Origin: Pseudomonadota bacterium
GTDB lineage: Bacteria; Pseudomonadota; Gammaproteobacteria; Eutrophobiales; Eutrophobiaceae
Reading direction: 5' to 3'
Assembly: GCA_013112535.1 (NCBI GenBank)
Contig: JABFGI010000005.1
Location: 62,001-126,000, forward strand
Length of the DNA: 64,000 nt
A program made the position numbers and the translations under genes. Positions 15,782 through 25,254 of this stretch are shown here, in pieces. Within the stretch, counting starts at the first letter, position 1. Every line of letters starts with the position of its first letter. The notes beneath the pieces were generated by a model that saw only the letters and a list, made by a program, of their open reading frames with translations, searched no databases and had not been told where the DNA came from.

Positions 15782-16753
15782 ATGGATAGCAATAAGAAAC
15801 CAAAACTTTTAGAGCAAGTTAAACAAAAAATCCGTTTTTTACATTATTCAAAACATACAGAAAGAACATATATACATTGGATAAGACGCTTCATCCTTTT
15901 TCACAATAAGCGTCATCCTAAAGACATGGGCGGCGAAGAATTAGCCCGCTTTTTAAATTATCTAGTCAATAAAGAAAATGTAGCGGCCTCTACACAGAAT
16001 CAGGCTTTGGCAGCGATTATTTTTTTGTATAAACAAATTCTTGATACTGATGTTGGTGAAATTCCTGAATTTCAGTATGCACGCAAACCCAAACGCCTTC
16101 CGGTTGTATTAACTCAGAATGAAGTTAAACGTGTGTTTGAATTTTTGAATGAACCGCATAAAACCATGGTGGGTTTGATGTATGGTGCGGGATTAAGATT
16201 AAATGAATGTCTTGAGTTAAGAATGCTGGATGTTGATATTGAACGACGTGAAATTATAGTAAGACGAGGCAAAGGTAATAAAGATAGAAGAACCTTATTG
16301 CCTGATTTTGTTATTCCAGGTTTTAAGCTTGCTATTGATAAAGCACAACAGTTTCATGAAATTGATCAAGCAAATGGAATTACTCATGTACATATGCCAG
16401 ATGCATTAGCAAGAAAATATCCGAACGCAGGTAAGCAACTTAAGTGGCAGTATGTATTTGCATCACATAAAACGTCTGTTGATCCAATCACTAAAAATAT
16501 CGGACGACACCATATTCATACAAAATCGGTATCACGTGCTATTAGTAATGCTGTTAGAAAAGCGAACATCATGAAACATGTCACGGCACATGTCTTTCGA
16601 CATTCCTTTGCTACTCATCTTTTAGAAAATGGTTACGACATACGAACTGTGCAGGAATTGATGGGTCACAGTAATGTCAACACAACGATGATCTACACTC
16701 ATGTTCTCAATAAAGGAGGGCATGGTGTTAAAAGCCCTCTCGATAACTTGTAA
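15782..16753 (+). CDS. intI: Integron integrase (tyrosine recombinase)
   Basis: Catalyses attI x attC recombination, inserting and excising cassettes. 323 residues, a normal IntI length, in two parts: an N-terminal SAM-like core-binding domain (about 1-95) and the catalytic domain with the tyrosine-recombinase residues. The first Arg is in GAGLRLNECLELR, HVFRHSFATHLL gives H and R, GHSNVNTTMIYTHVL gives H and the nucleophile Tyr. The IntI-specific extra patch is present (MPDALARKYPNAGKQLKWQY, about residues 203-222); it separates integron integrases from XerC/D. AGGGAGA precedes the ATG. It converges with ggt, 4 bases away. The gene appears intact. Confidence 0.95.
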   Translation: MDSNKKPKLLEQVKQKIRFLHYSKHTERTYIHWIRRFILFHNKRHPKDMGGEELARFLNYLVNKENVAASTQNQALAAIIFLYKQILDTDVGEIPEFQYARKPKRLPVVLTQNEVKRVFEFLNEPHKTMVGLMYGAGLRLNECLELRMLDVDIERREIIVRRGKGNKDRRTLLPDFVIPGFKLAIDKAQQFHEIDQANGITHVHMPDALARKYPNAGKQLKWQYVFASHKTSVDPITKNIGRHHIHTKSVSRAISNAVRKANIMKHVTAHVFRHSFATHLLENGYDIRTVQELMGHSNVNTTMIYTHVLNKGGHGVKSPLDNL

Positions 16754-16757
16754 GGAA

Positions 16758-18443
16758 TTATTTTGAGAGATGAATAACTTCTGCTGTACCTTCACCGCGC
16801 GGATCGCTGGCAGCAAAGCTTATATTTTTATCTTTCCAAACCATAATCGCCTGCATGTTACCGTACTGCCGGTTCTTCTCGTTTAGTTTATGGCCTTTGC
16901 TTTTTAAGGCTTCTTGCTCGCTTAATGTTAAGCCGCCTTGTTCAAATAATATTTCGTCCGGAAGGTATTGATGATGATAGCGTGACACACTGACCCATGA
17001 CTCTGGCAGTTGTCCATCGGCAAAGTCCAGTACACCTAATAACACCATACTAATGATTCGGCTACCGCCAGGCGTACCCAGTATACCTATACGATCTTTG
17101 GTCTCGACAAAGGTCGGCGTCATACTGGATAAAGGTCGTTTTCCGGGCGCAATAGCATTGGCATGATCGCCGACTAATCCGTATGCATTCGCGGTTAAGG
17201 GCTTAACAGAAAAATCATCCATTTCGTTATTTAATAATACGCCCGTTCCCTCGGCAACAAAACCTGAACCAAATGGCAGGTTGATACTTAATGTTGCTGA
17301 AACGCGATTGCCTTCAGCATCGATAACTGAAAAATGTGTTGTGTCATTACCAATATTAGGATTAGTAACAATATCGCTTAACTCGCTACTGGGTGTTGCT
17401 TTATTGACATCAATCGTTAACGCCATTCCTTCGGTATAGTTTTTATCTAACAAACGATCGATAGGTACATCAATAAAATCCATATCACCTAAATAGGCCG
17501 CACGATCTCGATAGGCTCGGCGCATAGCTTCTACAACAATATGTTTGCGCGTTATTGAATCAACTTTTTTTAAATCAAAGTGTTCAAGAATATTTAACGC
17601 CTGCCCCATAACAACACCGCCCGAAGAAGGCAAGGTCGCTGACGTTACTTTTATTCCATTATAATTTGTAACAATCGGTTCACGTTCAACAAGATTGTAA
17701 TTTGCCAAATCTTCCAGTTCCCAAATACCGCCATTCTTATTAACACTATCAACCATTTTTCTGGCTAACGCGCCTTTATAAAAGCCATCTCGTCCGTGAT
17801 CAGCAATAAGTCTCAATGTGTTAGCTAAATCCGTCTGTATAATAAGATGTCCTTTGGCTGGCACATCGTTGTCTTTAAGAAACAGCGATGCTGCTTCAGG
17901 GTAATGAATAAGAACCTTTTTTCTAAAGCCAATTAATTTTTGATAACGCTCAGTTACATGAAAGCCATCTGTCGCTTGTTTTATCGCCGGAGCTAAAACG
18001 TCTTTTAATGATAAACGACCGTATTTTTTTACAAGATGTTCAATACCTGCGGGCACACCCGGAATCCCGGCGGCCATTGGGCCATTTAACGATAAGCCTT
18101 TAATAACATTACCTGACTTATCAAGGTACATATCTTTATGACCACGCATCGGTGTTTTTTCGCGACCATCTATCATGATTTGTTTTTCATCAGAGGCACG
18201 ATGAATTAACCAGAACGCACCGCCACCAATACCTGAACTATAAGGCTCAACCACGGCAAGCGACGCAGTAATCGCAGCGGCGGCATCAAAGGCATTGCCT
18301 CCCTGTTTTAAAATATCGACACCGGCTTTAGTCGCTAACGGGTGTGCTGTTGCAACAGCAGCTTGATTAGTTGAACCAGCACCTAGATCAGCAAAGGCAG
18401 AAAAAGAACTTAAAAGGAAGACGAACGAAAATAGATATCTCAT
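16758..18443 (-). CDS. ggt: Gamma-glutamyltransferase
   Basis: Periplasmic enzyme that cleaves glutathione and transfers or hydrolyses the gamma-glutamyl group. 561 residues with a signal peptide (about 1-18, ending SAFA). The proenzyme has the GGxAFDAAAA N-terminal fold signature. The autoprocessing site is DTTHFSVID: the Thr before HFSV becomes the N-terminal nucleophile of the small subunit. Downstream substrate motifs PLSSMTPTFV and GTPGGSRI are present. Ends four bases from the convergent intI stop. In this window it sits between the integron and coaD. Confidence 0.96.
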   Translation of the reverse strand: MRYLFSFVFLLSSFSAFADLGAGSTNQAAVATAHPLATKAGVDILKQGGNAFDAAAAITASLAVVEPYSSGIGGGAFWLIHRASDEKQIMIDGREKTPMRGHKDMYLDKSGNVIKGLSLNGPMAAGIPGVPAGIEHLVKKYGRLSLKDVLAPAIKQATDGFHVTERYQKLIGFRKKVLIHYPEAASLFLKDNDVPAKGHLIIQTDLANTLRLIADHGRDGFYKGALARKMVDSVNKNGGIWELEDLANYNLVEREPIVTNYNGIKVTSATLPSSGGVVMGQALNILEHFDLKKVDSITRKHIVVEAMRRAYRDRAAYLGDMDFIDVPIDRLLDKNYTEGMALTIDVNKATPSSELSDIVTNPNIGNDTTHFSVIDAEGNRVSATLSINLPFGSGFVAEGTGVLLNNEMDDFSVKPLTANAYGLVGDHANAIAPGKRPLSSMTPTFVETKDRIGILGTPGGSRIISMVLLGVLDFADGQLPESWVSVSRYHHQYLPDEILFEQGGLTLSEQEALKSKGHKLNEKNRQYGNMQAIMVWKDKNISFAASDPRGEGTAEVIHLSK

Positions 18444-18463
18444 TACTATTTAATTATTATTTA

Positions 18464-18940
18464 TTATTGATGTTTTTCTTTTAAAGCAGAAACGACAGCC
18501 TCATGAACGAACTCGCTCACATCACCATTAAAGGAAGAAATTTCTCGCACCAGGCTTGAAGAGATAAAACTCAACTTTTCTGCCGGTGTTAAAAAAACAG
18601 TTTCAATGCTGGATAATAACTGGCGATTCATTCCTGCCATTTGAAACTCATAATCGAAATCAGATACGGCGCGAATACCCCGTATAATGACTTTCGCTTT
18701 TTTATCTTTAGCAAGGTCAGTAACTAAAGAATTGAATGAAACAACTTCAACGTTTTTAATTTCTGATAAAACATGATTAGCAAGCTCAACACGTTCATTA
18801 ACTGTAAACAACGTATTTTTAGTTTCACTATCTGCAACAGCAACGATAACTTTTTCAAACATACTCGCGGCGCGTTCAGCAATATCAGCATGACCGTTTG
18901 TAACAGGATCAAATGTGCCGGGATAAACTGCAGTAACCAT
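18464..18940 (-). CDS. coaD: Phosphopantetheine adenylyltransferase
   Basis: Penultimate step of CoA synthesis: 4'-phosphopantetheine + ATP to dephospho-CoA. 158 residues. The nucleotidyltransferase motif is YPGTFDPVTNGHADI (TxGH variant TNGH) and the C-terminal ISSSLVREI loop is present. The ATG overlaps the rsmD stop by one base (TAATG), with AAGGAG upstream, so the two are translationally coupled. Confidence 0.98.
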   Translation of the reverse strand: MVTAVYPGTFDPVTNGHADIAERAASMFEKVIVAVADSETKNTLFTVNERVELANHVLSEIKNVEVVSFNSLVTDLAKDKKAKVIIRGIRAVSDFDYEFQMAGMNRQLLSSIETVFLTPAEKLSFISSSLVREISSFNGDVSEFVHEAVVSALKEKHQ

Positions 18941-19497
18941 TATGTCTCCTTACTCTGCTCAATTAACATAAATTGTACCTGACCTGCTTTTTTTTGTTTC
19001 CTGATATGCCAGCCATCAGGCAGTATTAAATTTTTCTCGGATTCAATATAAACCAATCCACCAGGTTTCAACAATGATTCTTCGACAATTAACGCACAAC
19101 ATTCCTCAATAAGACCCTGTTTGAAAGGCGGGTCGAGAAAAATAATATCAAAGGCTTCCACATCTTGTCGAAGCCAACTCATGGCATCAGCAAGCTGAAT
19201 CGACTGATTTTCGCTTTTTAATGTCCGTGCATGGTGCTGCAACAAATCGACTATTTTCGGATTGGAATCAACCAGGATCACTTCAGCAGCATCACGAGAC
19301 AAGGCTTCAAACCCTAGCGCGCCACTGCCGGCAAACAAGTCCAGGCAACGCGCACCTGCAACATCCTGCTGTATCCAGTTAAATAATGTTTCGCGTACGC
19401 GATCCGGCGTCGGCCGCAAACCGGACAAGTCTAAAACATCGAGTTTTCTGCCGCGCCATTTCCCGGCAATAATGCGAACTTTGCCAGACGCGGCCAC
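18940..19497 (-). CDS. rsmD: 16S rRNA (guanine-N2-)-methyltransferase RsmD
   Basis: Methylates G966 of 16S rRNA (E. coli numbering). 185 residues. The N-terminal VRIIAGKWRGRKL and LRPTPDRVRETLFNW are diagnostic. The SAM-binding loop is DLFAGSGALGFEALSR and the catalytic motif is FLDPPF (DPPF). Followed immediately by coaD, as in many proteobacteria. Starts 5 bases after the preceding protease gene. Confidence 0.97.
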   Translation of the reverse strand: MAASGKVRIIAGKWRGRKLDVLDLSGLRPTPDRVRETLFNWIQQDVAGARCLDLFAGSGALGFEALSRDAAEVILVDSNPKIVDLLQHHARTLKSENQSIQLADAMSWLRQDVEAFDIIFLDPPFKQGLIEECCALIVEESLLKPGGLVYIESEKNLILPDGWHIRKQKKAGQVQFMLIEQSKET

Positions 19498-19502
19498 AAA
19501 AA

Positions 19503-20963
19503 CTATTGTCCTTCTTTCTTTTCTTCTGATGAACCAACCATCACCGTAACAAAATTTTCCGGCGTCAAGCGGCGTTTAAACGCATCTTTAATCTGCTCAA
19601 CCGTCACTGCGTCAACATTGGCATTAAACGTTTCCAGATAATCAAGCGGCAATTTGTAATAAGCAATCGCAACAACGTAATTAAGAATCTTGCTATTACT
19701 GTCTATTCGCAATGGATAACCGCCAGTAATATTTTTCTTCGAAGCTATTAATTCCTCTTCCAGTGGGCCACTCTCGATATAGTGGTTAATGTTATCAATT
19801 AAAACTGAAAGCGCTTCATCAACCTGATCCGAGCGCGTTTGCAAGGAGGCAAGAAAAGGCCCTTTAAAACGCATGGGAGAAAAATAACTGTAAGCACTAT
19901 AAGACAGGCCCCGTTTTTCACGAATTTCTTCAAACAAACGCGACACCATACCGCCGCCGCCCAAGACATGATTACCGACATAAAGCGGAAAGTAATCCGG
20001 ATCACCGCGTTTTAATCCGGGTTGGCCAACAAGAATATGAGTTTGCGCAGAAGGATGTTCAATAAAAATTGAATCTGCCTTTTCTAAACGCTTAACTTCT
20101 TCTAAAGGTTCTGCTTTCTTGCCTTGTGCAAGCCCAGACGTTATATCTTCAGCAATTTGTTCTGCTTGTTTTCGATCTACTGCTCCGACAATTGCAACCA
20201 ACGCATTGCTGGCAACATAATACTGTTTATAAAAATCAATAATCTGATTACGCTTAATCGCTTTAATCGATTCTTCTGTGCCATCGTTCGGACTGGCATA
20301 AGGATGCGATTGATATATAGAACTCATAAAAGCATCCTGGGCCAGGGCAGCAGGCGATTGTTGTTTTGCTTTTAATCCAATCAAGGTACGTGCGCGCCGT
20401 CTTTCCAATGCATCTTTTGGAAAGTCAGGCTTTGATACAACACGCTTTAGATTCTCCAGCGCTTTTGATAACAGGGTTTCATCGGTTAACGATCTTAATG
20501 AAACAGAGGCAGAATCATAACCGGCATCTGATCCATAAATCGCTCCAAGCGATTCAAATCCACTACTGATCGCATCAGCATCAAGACCCTCAGCTCCCTG
20601 ACTTAACAAACCATTTGTTAAAGCCGCCAAACCGGGTAAAGCACCATTTCGACTACCGCCAGCATCAAAAACAATTTCCATATCAACCATTGGCAACTCG
20701 GGCGCATGTACATAATAAACGTCTATGCCTTTACTGGTTTTCCATGTTTCTATTTTTGGTGACGCATGTGCTGACCAACTGACAGTTAACAACAACGAGA
20801 TATAAAGAAACAAAGTGCGTCTAAAAATAGTAATTTTTTTGTAAGTGCGAGGAGCTTTCGCGCGCAAAACCGGAGTGTATAAATAATACATGAGGATTTG
20901 AGCACGGAAGCGACGAAGTAATTGCAAAAAAAGTGCATTTTTAGATGGGCTTTTAGCGACCAT
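19503..20963 (-). CDS. M16 peptidase-like protein, non-catalytic partner
   Basis: A 486-residue exported protein of the insulinase/pitrilysin family. It lacks the HxxEH zinc motif: the corresponding region reads LPGLAALTNGLLSQGA. It does have the R/Y substrate-closing motif late in the chain (GGGMVSRLFEEIREKRGLSY). Such proteins pair with an active M16 subunit, here the gene directly upstream. The start is uncertain. The ATG at 20963 overlaps the upstream stop by 11 bases and gives a long basic N-terminus, whereas an internal ATG at 20891 puts the hydrophobic signal segment (FLYISLLLTVSWSAHA) closer to the start. Confidence 0.9.
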   Translation of the reverse strand: MVAKSPSKNALFLQLLRRFRAQILMYYLYTPVLRAKAPRTYKKITIFRRTLFLYISLLLTVSWSAHASPKIETWKTSKGIDVYYVHAPELPMVDMEIVFDAGGSRNGALPGLAALTNGLLSQGAEGLDADAISSGFESLGAIYGSDAGYDSASVSLRSLTDETLLSKALENLKRVVSKPDFPKDALERRRARTLIGLKAKQQSPAALAQDAFMSSIYQSHPYASPNDGTEESIKAIKRNQIIDFYKQYYVASNALVAIVGAVDRKQAEQIAEDITSGLAQGKKAEPLEEVKRLEKADSIFIEHPSAQTHILVGQPGLKRGDPDYFPLYVGNHVLGGGGMVSRLFEEIREKRGLSYSAYSYFSPMRFKGPFLASLQTRSDQVDEALSVLIDNINHYIESGPLEEELIASKKNITGGYPLRIDSNSKILNYVVAIAYYKLPLDYLETFNANVDAVTVEQIKDAFKRRLTPENFVTVMVGSSEEKKEGQ

Positions 20964-22347
20964 GACCGAACCCTCCTGTTGGAGCGCGTTTAGGCGCCTT
21001 ATCCATCGGTAACGGATCTAGTTCCGCTATGGTCAATCGATCATCCACTAAATATTTTTTTGCCACTTCCATAACTTGTTCAGCTGTTATTGAATTTACT
21101 CGTTCAACATATTTATCAGCCAGCTTCCATGACAACCCTATTGTTTCCAATATACCTATAGTCATTGCCTGATAAAAAACAGAGTCCTTTTCATAGACAT
21201 CACTGGAAACCACTTGTGCTTTTACACGTTGTAACTCTTGTTCACTAACAGGATGAGTTTGTACATCCAGAACCTCTTTACGGAAGGCGACTTCCAGATC
21301 GTGAATACTTTTATCTTTCGCCGGTGTGCCGGAAAACATAAATAAATTTTCCAGTCGAGAAGCCATCCGATAACCGGCATCAGCAGAAGAAGCAACTTCG
21401 TTACCTCGAACCATGCGGCTGGCTAAACGTGCGCTATTACCTCCATCAATAATACCTGCTAATACTTCCAGTGCATACGGTTCCCAGTTCCAGTTATCAC
21501 CCTCTTCGCTACCGGACTCTATAACCGGTGTTTTATAGGACATCATTAAATAAGGTAACTCAGCAGGGCGTTTTACTTTCACGCGCTTGGCACCGACTTG
21601 CTCGACTTCATCTAATGCTTTCATCGTAATGGGTTCGCCAGCAGGCAATGGTCCAAAATATTGTTTGGCTAAGGCATACACTTCATCAGGAACAACATCA
21701 CCAACCACAACCAGCGTTGCGTTATTTGGCGCATACCACTTTTGATACCAGGCACTTAAATCTTCTATGGTCATATTATCCAGATCCTGCATCCAGCCAA
21801 TCACAGGAAAACGATAGGGACTGGTTTGATAGGCCGTGGCATTACTGACTTCATAGACATAGGACTGCGGGTTATCTTCAGTACGCAAACGTCGTTCTTC
21901 TTTAACAACTTCGATTTCTTTCAGAAACTCTTCTTTTGGTAAAATTAAATTGCGCATACGATCAGCTTCCAGCTCAAAACTGATTTTCAAACGTGATTTT
22001 TCCAGCGTTTGAAAATAAGCCGTATAGTCTGAACCGGTAAAGGCATTATCGCGACCGCCGTTCTCTGAAATAATGCGGGAAAACTGACCGGGAGCATATT
22101 TTTGTGTGCCCTTAAACATCATATGTTCCAACGCATGTGACACCCCGGTAATACCATCATGTTCGTAACTGCTACCTACCTTGTACCAAACCTGTGAGAC
22201 GACGACAGGAGCACGATGATCTTCTTTAACCAGAATTTTAAGTCCATTATCGAGTTGGTATTCATGAACTTTTGCTGTCGCTAGCCCCGGCATAATTAAA
22301 ACCAGGGCCAACAATGTTACTTTTAATGTCGGCCTTTTATTTTTCAT
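20953..22347 (-). CDS. M16 family zinc metallopeptidase
   Basis: A 464-residue exported peptidase. Signal peptide about 1-25 (LLALVLIMPGLATA). The inverted zinc motif HALEH lies in GVSHALEHMMFKGT (about residues 67-80) with the distal Glu in EIEVVKEERRLRTED. It forms a two-gene unit with the zinc-less homologue downstream, the usual heterodimer arrangement. The substrate is unknown; periplasmic peptide degradation is the general expectation. Confidence 0.94.
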   Translation of the reverse strand: MKNKRPTLKVTLLALVLIMPGLATAKVHEYQLDNGLKILVKEDHRAPVVVSQVWYKVGSSYEHDGITGVSHALEHMMFKGTQKYAPGQFSRIISENGGRDNAFTGSDYTAYFQTLEKSRLKISFELEADRMRNLILPKEEFLKEIEVVKEERRLRTEDNPQSYVYEVSNATAYQTSPYRFPVIGWMQDLDNMTIEDLSAWYQKWYAPNNATLVVVGDVVPDEVYALAKQYFGPLPAGEPITMKALDEVEQVGAKRVKVKRPAELPYLMMSYKTPVIESGSEEGDNWNWEPYALEVLAGIIDGGNSARLASRMVRGNEVASSADAGYRMASRLENLFMFSGTPAKDKSIHDLEVAFRKEVLDVQTHPVSEQELQRVKAQVVSSDVYEKDSVFYQAMTIGILETIGLSWKLADKYVERVNSITAEQVMEVAKKYLVDDRLTIAELDPLPMDKAPKRAPTGGFGHGR

Positions 22348-22420
22348 TTTAATTTTCTATATATGAGAGTTAAATTCTGTGAAGTTAGAGCGCATTTCTC
22401 TTTATGAGTTCGCTACTAGT

Positions 22421-22581
22421 TATACTCATGATACTCGGAAATGCGGAATTTAGAGTGCATCTGTTTTTATTCAGAGCAAGACACGACGACGCGCATGGCC
22501 ACTCCCTGAAAGGAGGAGTAACGACGCTCTGGATGAAAACAGGTGTGCTATAAAACTGCATTTCCGAGTATCATGAGTATA
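22421..22581. repeat. 160-bp palindromic element before ftsY
   Basis: A perfect 24-base inverted repeat (22421-22444 and 22558-22581, outer ends TATACTCATG...CATGAGTATA). The pairing continues imperfectly inward for about another 30 bases per arm (CTGTTTTTATTCAGAGC against GCTCTGGATGAAAACAG). The loop of about 48 bases holds a smaller ACTCC/GGAGT hairpin. No open frame. It resembles a MITE or REP-like element, or a large structured RNA. Confidence 0.7.
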
Positions 22582-22629
22582 GTGGTAGGATACCGTAAGT
22601 TTCATAGCATATTAAATATTTAAAACTAC

Positions 22630-23586
22630 GTGTTTGGTTTCAAGAAAAAAAGCGCCGAAAAAGAGTCCGAGAAAGAACCTGAAAGAGCCAGCCTTTCCGA
22701 TCGCCTACAGCGTACTCGCAGCGGCCTATTCGGCGGTCTTTTTAGTCGAAATAAGACTGTAATTGACAATACTACCCTCGAAGAACTCGAAGATCGCCTG
22801 ATAATGGCAGATATCGGCACTAAAACAACAGATCAGGTCATCACGCTTTTAAAAGCGGAATCGAAGAAAAACGCCGAAATTAACCCGCTTGAACTGCTAA
22901 AACAAGTCATGTTACCCGTGCTACAACCGGTGGAACAGCCGTTAACGATTCCTGAGTTGGATAAAAAGCCCTATTTAATTTTAGTAATAGGTGTTAATGG
23001 CGTCGGTAAAACCACGACGATAGGCAAATTAGCCAAACGTTTTCAAAATGAAGGTAAAAAAGTCATGCTCGCGGCGGGCGATACCTTCAGAGCAGCGGCT
23101 ATTGAACAATTACAGGTTTGGGGTGAGCGAAATAAGATTAACGTCGTTGCTCAAACGCATGGTTCCGATTCAGGAGCGGTTATATTCGACGCACTCGAAT
23201 CTGCTCGAGCCAATAATATCGATGTCCTGATCGCCGATACTGCCGGTAGATTACATAATAAAGATAACCTGATGGAGGAAATGAAAAAGATCCATCGTAT
23301 CGGCAACAAGTTTGATCCGGACTTAGAAAAAGAAGTGTTATTAGTACTGGATGCTGGCACCGGACAAAATGCCCTGGTTCAGGCCAAGCAATTTAATGAA
23401 AGTATTGGCATCAGTGGTATTGTACTCACCAAACTTGATGGCACAGCAAAAGGCGGCATTGTTTTTTCTCTTGCAGATGAATTAAATATTCCTGTCCGCT
23501 TTATTGGTGTTGGTGAACAGGTCGATGATTTACGTCCGTTTAATGCATCTGAATTTATCGATGCTTTATTGGTAAATGAAACATGA
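22630..23586 (+). CDS. ftsY: Signal recognition particle receptor FtsY
   Basis: GTPase that docks SRP-ribosome complexes at the membrane. 318 residues with a short, charged A-domain (about 20 residues) and then the NG domain. The G motifs are GVNGVGKTTTIGKLA (P-loop), GDTFRAAAIEQL, DTAGR and TKLDGTAKGG. The start is a GTG without a clear Shine-Dalgarno. Followed by ftsE with a four-base overlap, in the conserved ftsY-ftsE-ftsX-rpoH order. Confidence 0.97.
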   Translation: MFGFKKKSAEKESEKEPERASLSDRLQRTRSGLFGGLFSRNKTVIDNTTLEELEDRLIMADIGTKTTDQVITLLKAESKKNAEINPLELLKQVMLPVLQPVEQPLTIPELDKKPYLILVIGVNGVGKTTTIGKLAKRFQNEGKKVMLAAGDTFRAAAIEQLQVWGERNKINVVAQTHGSDSGAVIFDALESARANNIDVLIADTAGRLHNKDNLMEEMKKIHRIGNKFDPDLEKEVLLVLDAGTGQNALVQAKQFNESIGISGIVLTKLDGTAKGGIVFSLADELNIPVRFIGVGEQVDDLRPFNASEFIDALLVNET

Positions 23587-24284
23587 TCCGATTTACAAAC
23601 GTCAATATGACTTACCCCGATGGCAACGAAGCCTTACGTAATATCAATTTACATGTGGCACAGGGAGCGATGGTTTATATCACGGGTCGTTCCGGAGCGG
23701 GTAAAAGTACATTACTACGCTTAATCGCATTAATTGATCGTCATTCGCGCGGACAAATTATTATTAATGGTCAAAATCTTGATCGCGTTCGTAATCGACG
23801 CATTCCTTTATTTAGAAGACATATTGGTTTTATGTTTCAGGATCATCGCCTGCTTCATGACCGAACTGTATTTGATAACGTCGCTTTACCATTAGTGATT
23901 GCCGGATATCGTCACCAGGAAATACGTAAACGCGTACAAGCAGCGTTAGACAAAGTAAGCCTGCTACCGAAAATAAATAGTTACCCGATGTCATTATCCG
24001 GCGGTGAACAACAACGTGTCGGTGTGGCTCGTGCCGTGGTCCATCGCCCGGCGATATTACTGGCAGATGAACCAACCGGGAATCTGGATCCGGCTTTATC
24101 ATGGGATACGATGAAACTATTTGAACAGTTTAACCAGGTTGGCGTTACTGTGCTGATTGCCAGTCATGATTTGGACATGATTAAACGATTACAAAAACGC
24201 ATCATCACTTTGAAACAAGGTCGCATACTGACGCATGCCGGCACACCAATAGAAGAAAATGTAAAAACTGATGAAGCCAGTTAA
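23583..24284 (+). CDS. ftsE: Cell division ATP-binding protein FtsE
   Basis: ATPase of the FtsEX complex, which activates septal peptidoglycan hydrolases through their regulators. 233 residues. Walker A is GRSGAGKST, the signature is LSGGEQQRVGVARA, Walker B is ILLADEPTGNLD. FtsE-specific features include FMFQDHRLLHDRTVFDNVALP. ATGA overlap with ftsY; overlaps ftsX by 14 bases. Confidence 0.97.
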   Translation: MIRFTNVNMTYPDGNEALRNINLHVAQGAMVYITGRSGAGKSTLLRLIALIDRHSRGQIIINGQNLDRVRNRRIPLFRRHIGFMFQDHRLLHDRTVFDNVALPLVIAGYRHQEIRKRVQAALDKVSLLPKINSYPMSLSGGEQQRVGVARAVVHRPAILLADEPTGNLDPALSWDTMKLFEQFNQVGVTVLIASHDLDMIKRLQKRIITLKQGRILTHAGTPIEENVKTDEAS

Positions 24285-25254
24285 TAAGAAAAAAAATACG
24301 CGGCCTGACAAAAGTTTCAAAAGCGAATTGAAACGTCGCTTTGATATGTTGCTATTGCAACATATGCAGGCTTTCATTTTCAGCTTAGGCCAGTATCTTA
24401 AATACCCGTTAAGTAATGTGTTAACAACAGCAGTGATTGGCATTTCACTCGCGTTGCCTGCCAGCTTTTATTTATTACTCGATAACGTGCGTTTTGTTTC
24501 TTCAAGTTGGGATGGTTCCTTACAGGTAACGTTATTTTTAAAAACCGATATTGATAACGAACAGGCACTAAGCTTTGCAAGCAAGTTAAAAGAAAATAAT
24601 AAAATTAATGAAGCCATCTTAATCAAGCGCGAAGATGCGCTGGCAGAATATCAAAAACTGTCCGGCTTTGCTGATGCGTTGAATGCGCTTGATGAAAACC
24701 CGTTACCAAACGTTATATTAGTCAAACCCGCTGTCAATGGAACGAGCGAAACGGATACTGAAAGTTTGGTAAACGAACTCGAAGCGTTGCCGGAAGTAGA
24801 TAGTGCGCAATATGATAGTAAATGGATCCAGCGTTTAATTTATCTGCTCGATATTGTTAATCGACTCATTATTATACTTTCGACACTGTTGGCTATCGGT
24901 GTGTTACTCATTGTCGGCAATACCATTCGATTATCCATTTACAATCGTCGCGCCGAAATAGAAATCACCAAACTCTTCGGCGGCACAGACAGTTTTATCC
25001 AACGTCCCTTTCTCTACAGTGGCCTCTGGTATGGCGCTTTCGGTGGCATTATCGCCTGGGTATTAATCACTGTTTCCATGCAAATGTTACGTGGGCCAGT
25101 AAAACAACTGGCAAACCTCTACGCCAGTGACTTTCAATTGATTGGTCTTGGTTTTATTAACAGCGTGCTTCTAATCGCGATCGGTATAGCATTGGGTTTA
25201 GTCGGCTCCTGGATTTCGGTAAAACGTCACCTGAAAGCAATTGATCCAGTTTAG
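24271..25254 (+). CDS. ftsX: Cell division protein FtsX
   Basis: Membrane partner of FtsE. 327 residues: a cytoplasmic basic N-terminus (about 1-35), four membrane spans, and a periplasmic loop (about 70-190) between spans 1 and 2 that contacts the hydrolase activators. The C-terminal part holds the FtsX/MacB-like permease core (NTIRLSIYNRRAEIEITKLF). Overlaps ftsE; no gene follows before the convergent porin gene. Confidence 0.95.
   Translation: MKPVNKKKNTRPDKSFKSELKRRFDMLLLQHMQAFIFSLGQYLKYPLSNVLTTAVIGISLALPASFYLLLDNVRFVSSSWDGSLQVTLFLKTDIDNEQALSFASKLKENNKINEAILIKREDALAEYQKLSGFADALNALDENPLPNVILVKPAVNGTSETDTESLVNELEALPEVDSAQYDSKWIQRLIYLLDIVNRLIIILSTLLAIGVLLIVGNTIRLSIYNRRAEIEITKLFGGTDSFIQRPFLYSGLWYGAFGGIIAWVLITVSMQMLRGPVKQLANLYASDFQLIGLGFINSVLLIAIGIALGLVGSWISVKRHLKAIDPV

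Larger units (their letters stand above)
11744..16753. mobile_element. Chromosomal integron with six cassettes
   Basis: An integron integrase gene (15782-16753, plus strand), an attI site just upstream of it, and cassettes extending leftwards with their genes on the minus strand. This is the standard divergent arrangement. Six attC-like sites of 57-102 bases separate the cassettes. For each cassette the first heptamer and the R'' heptamer of its own attC are complementary: 7/7 for cassettes 3, 4 and 5, 6/6 for cassette 2, and 6/7 for cassettes 1 and 6. This is what circular cassette origin predicts and is hard to get by chance. No transposase or resistance gene is present, so this is a sedentary chromosomal integron rather than a class 1-type mobile one. 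Confidence 0.93.
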
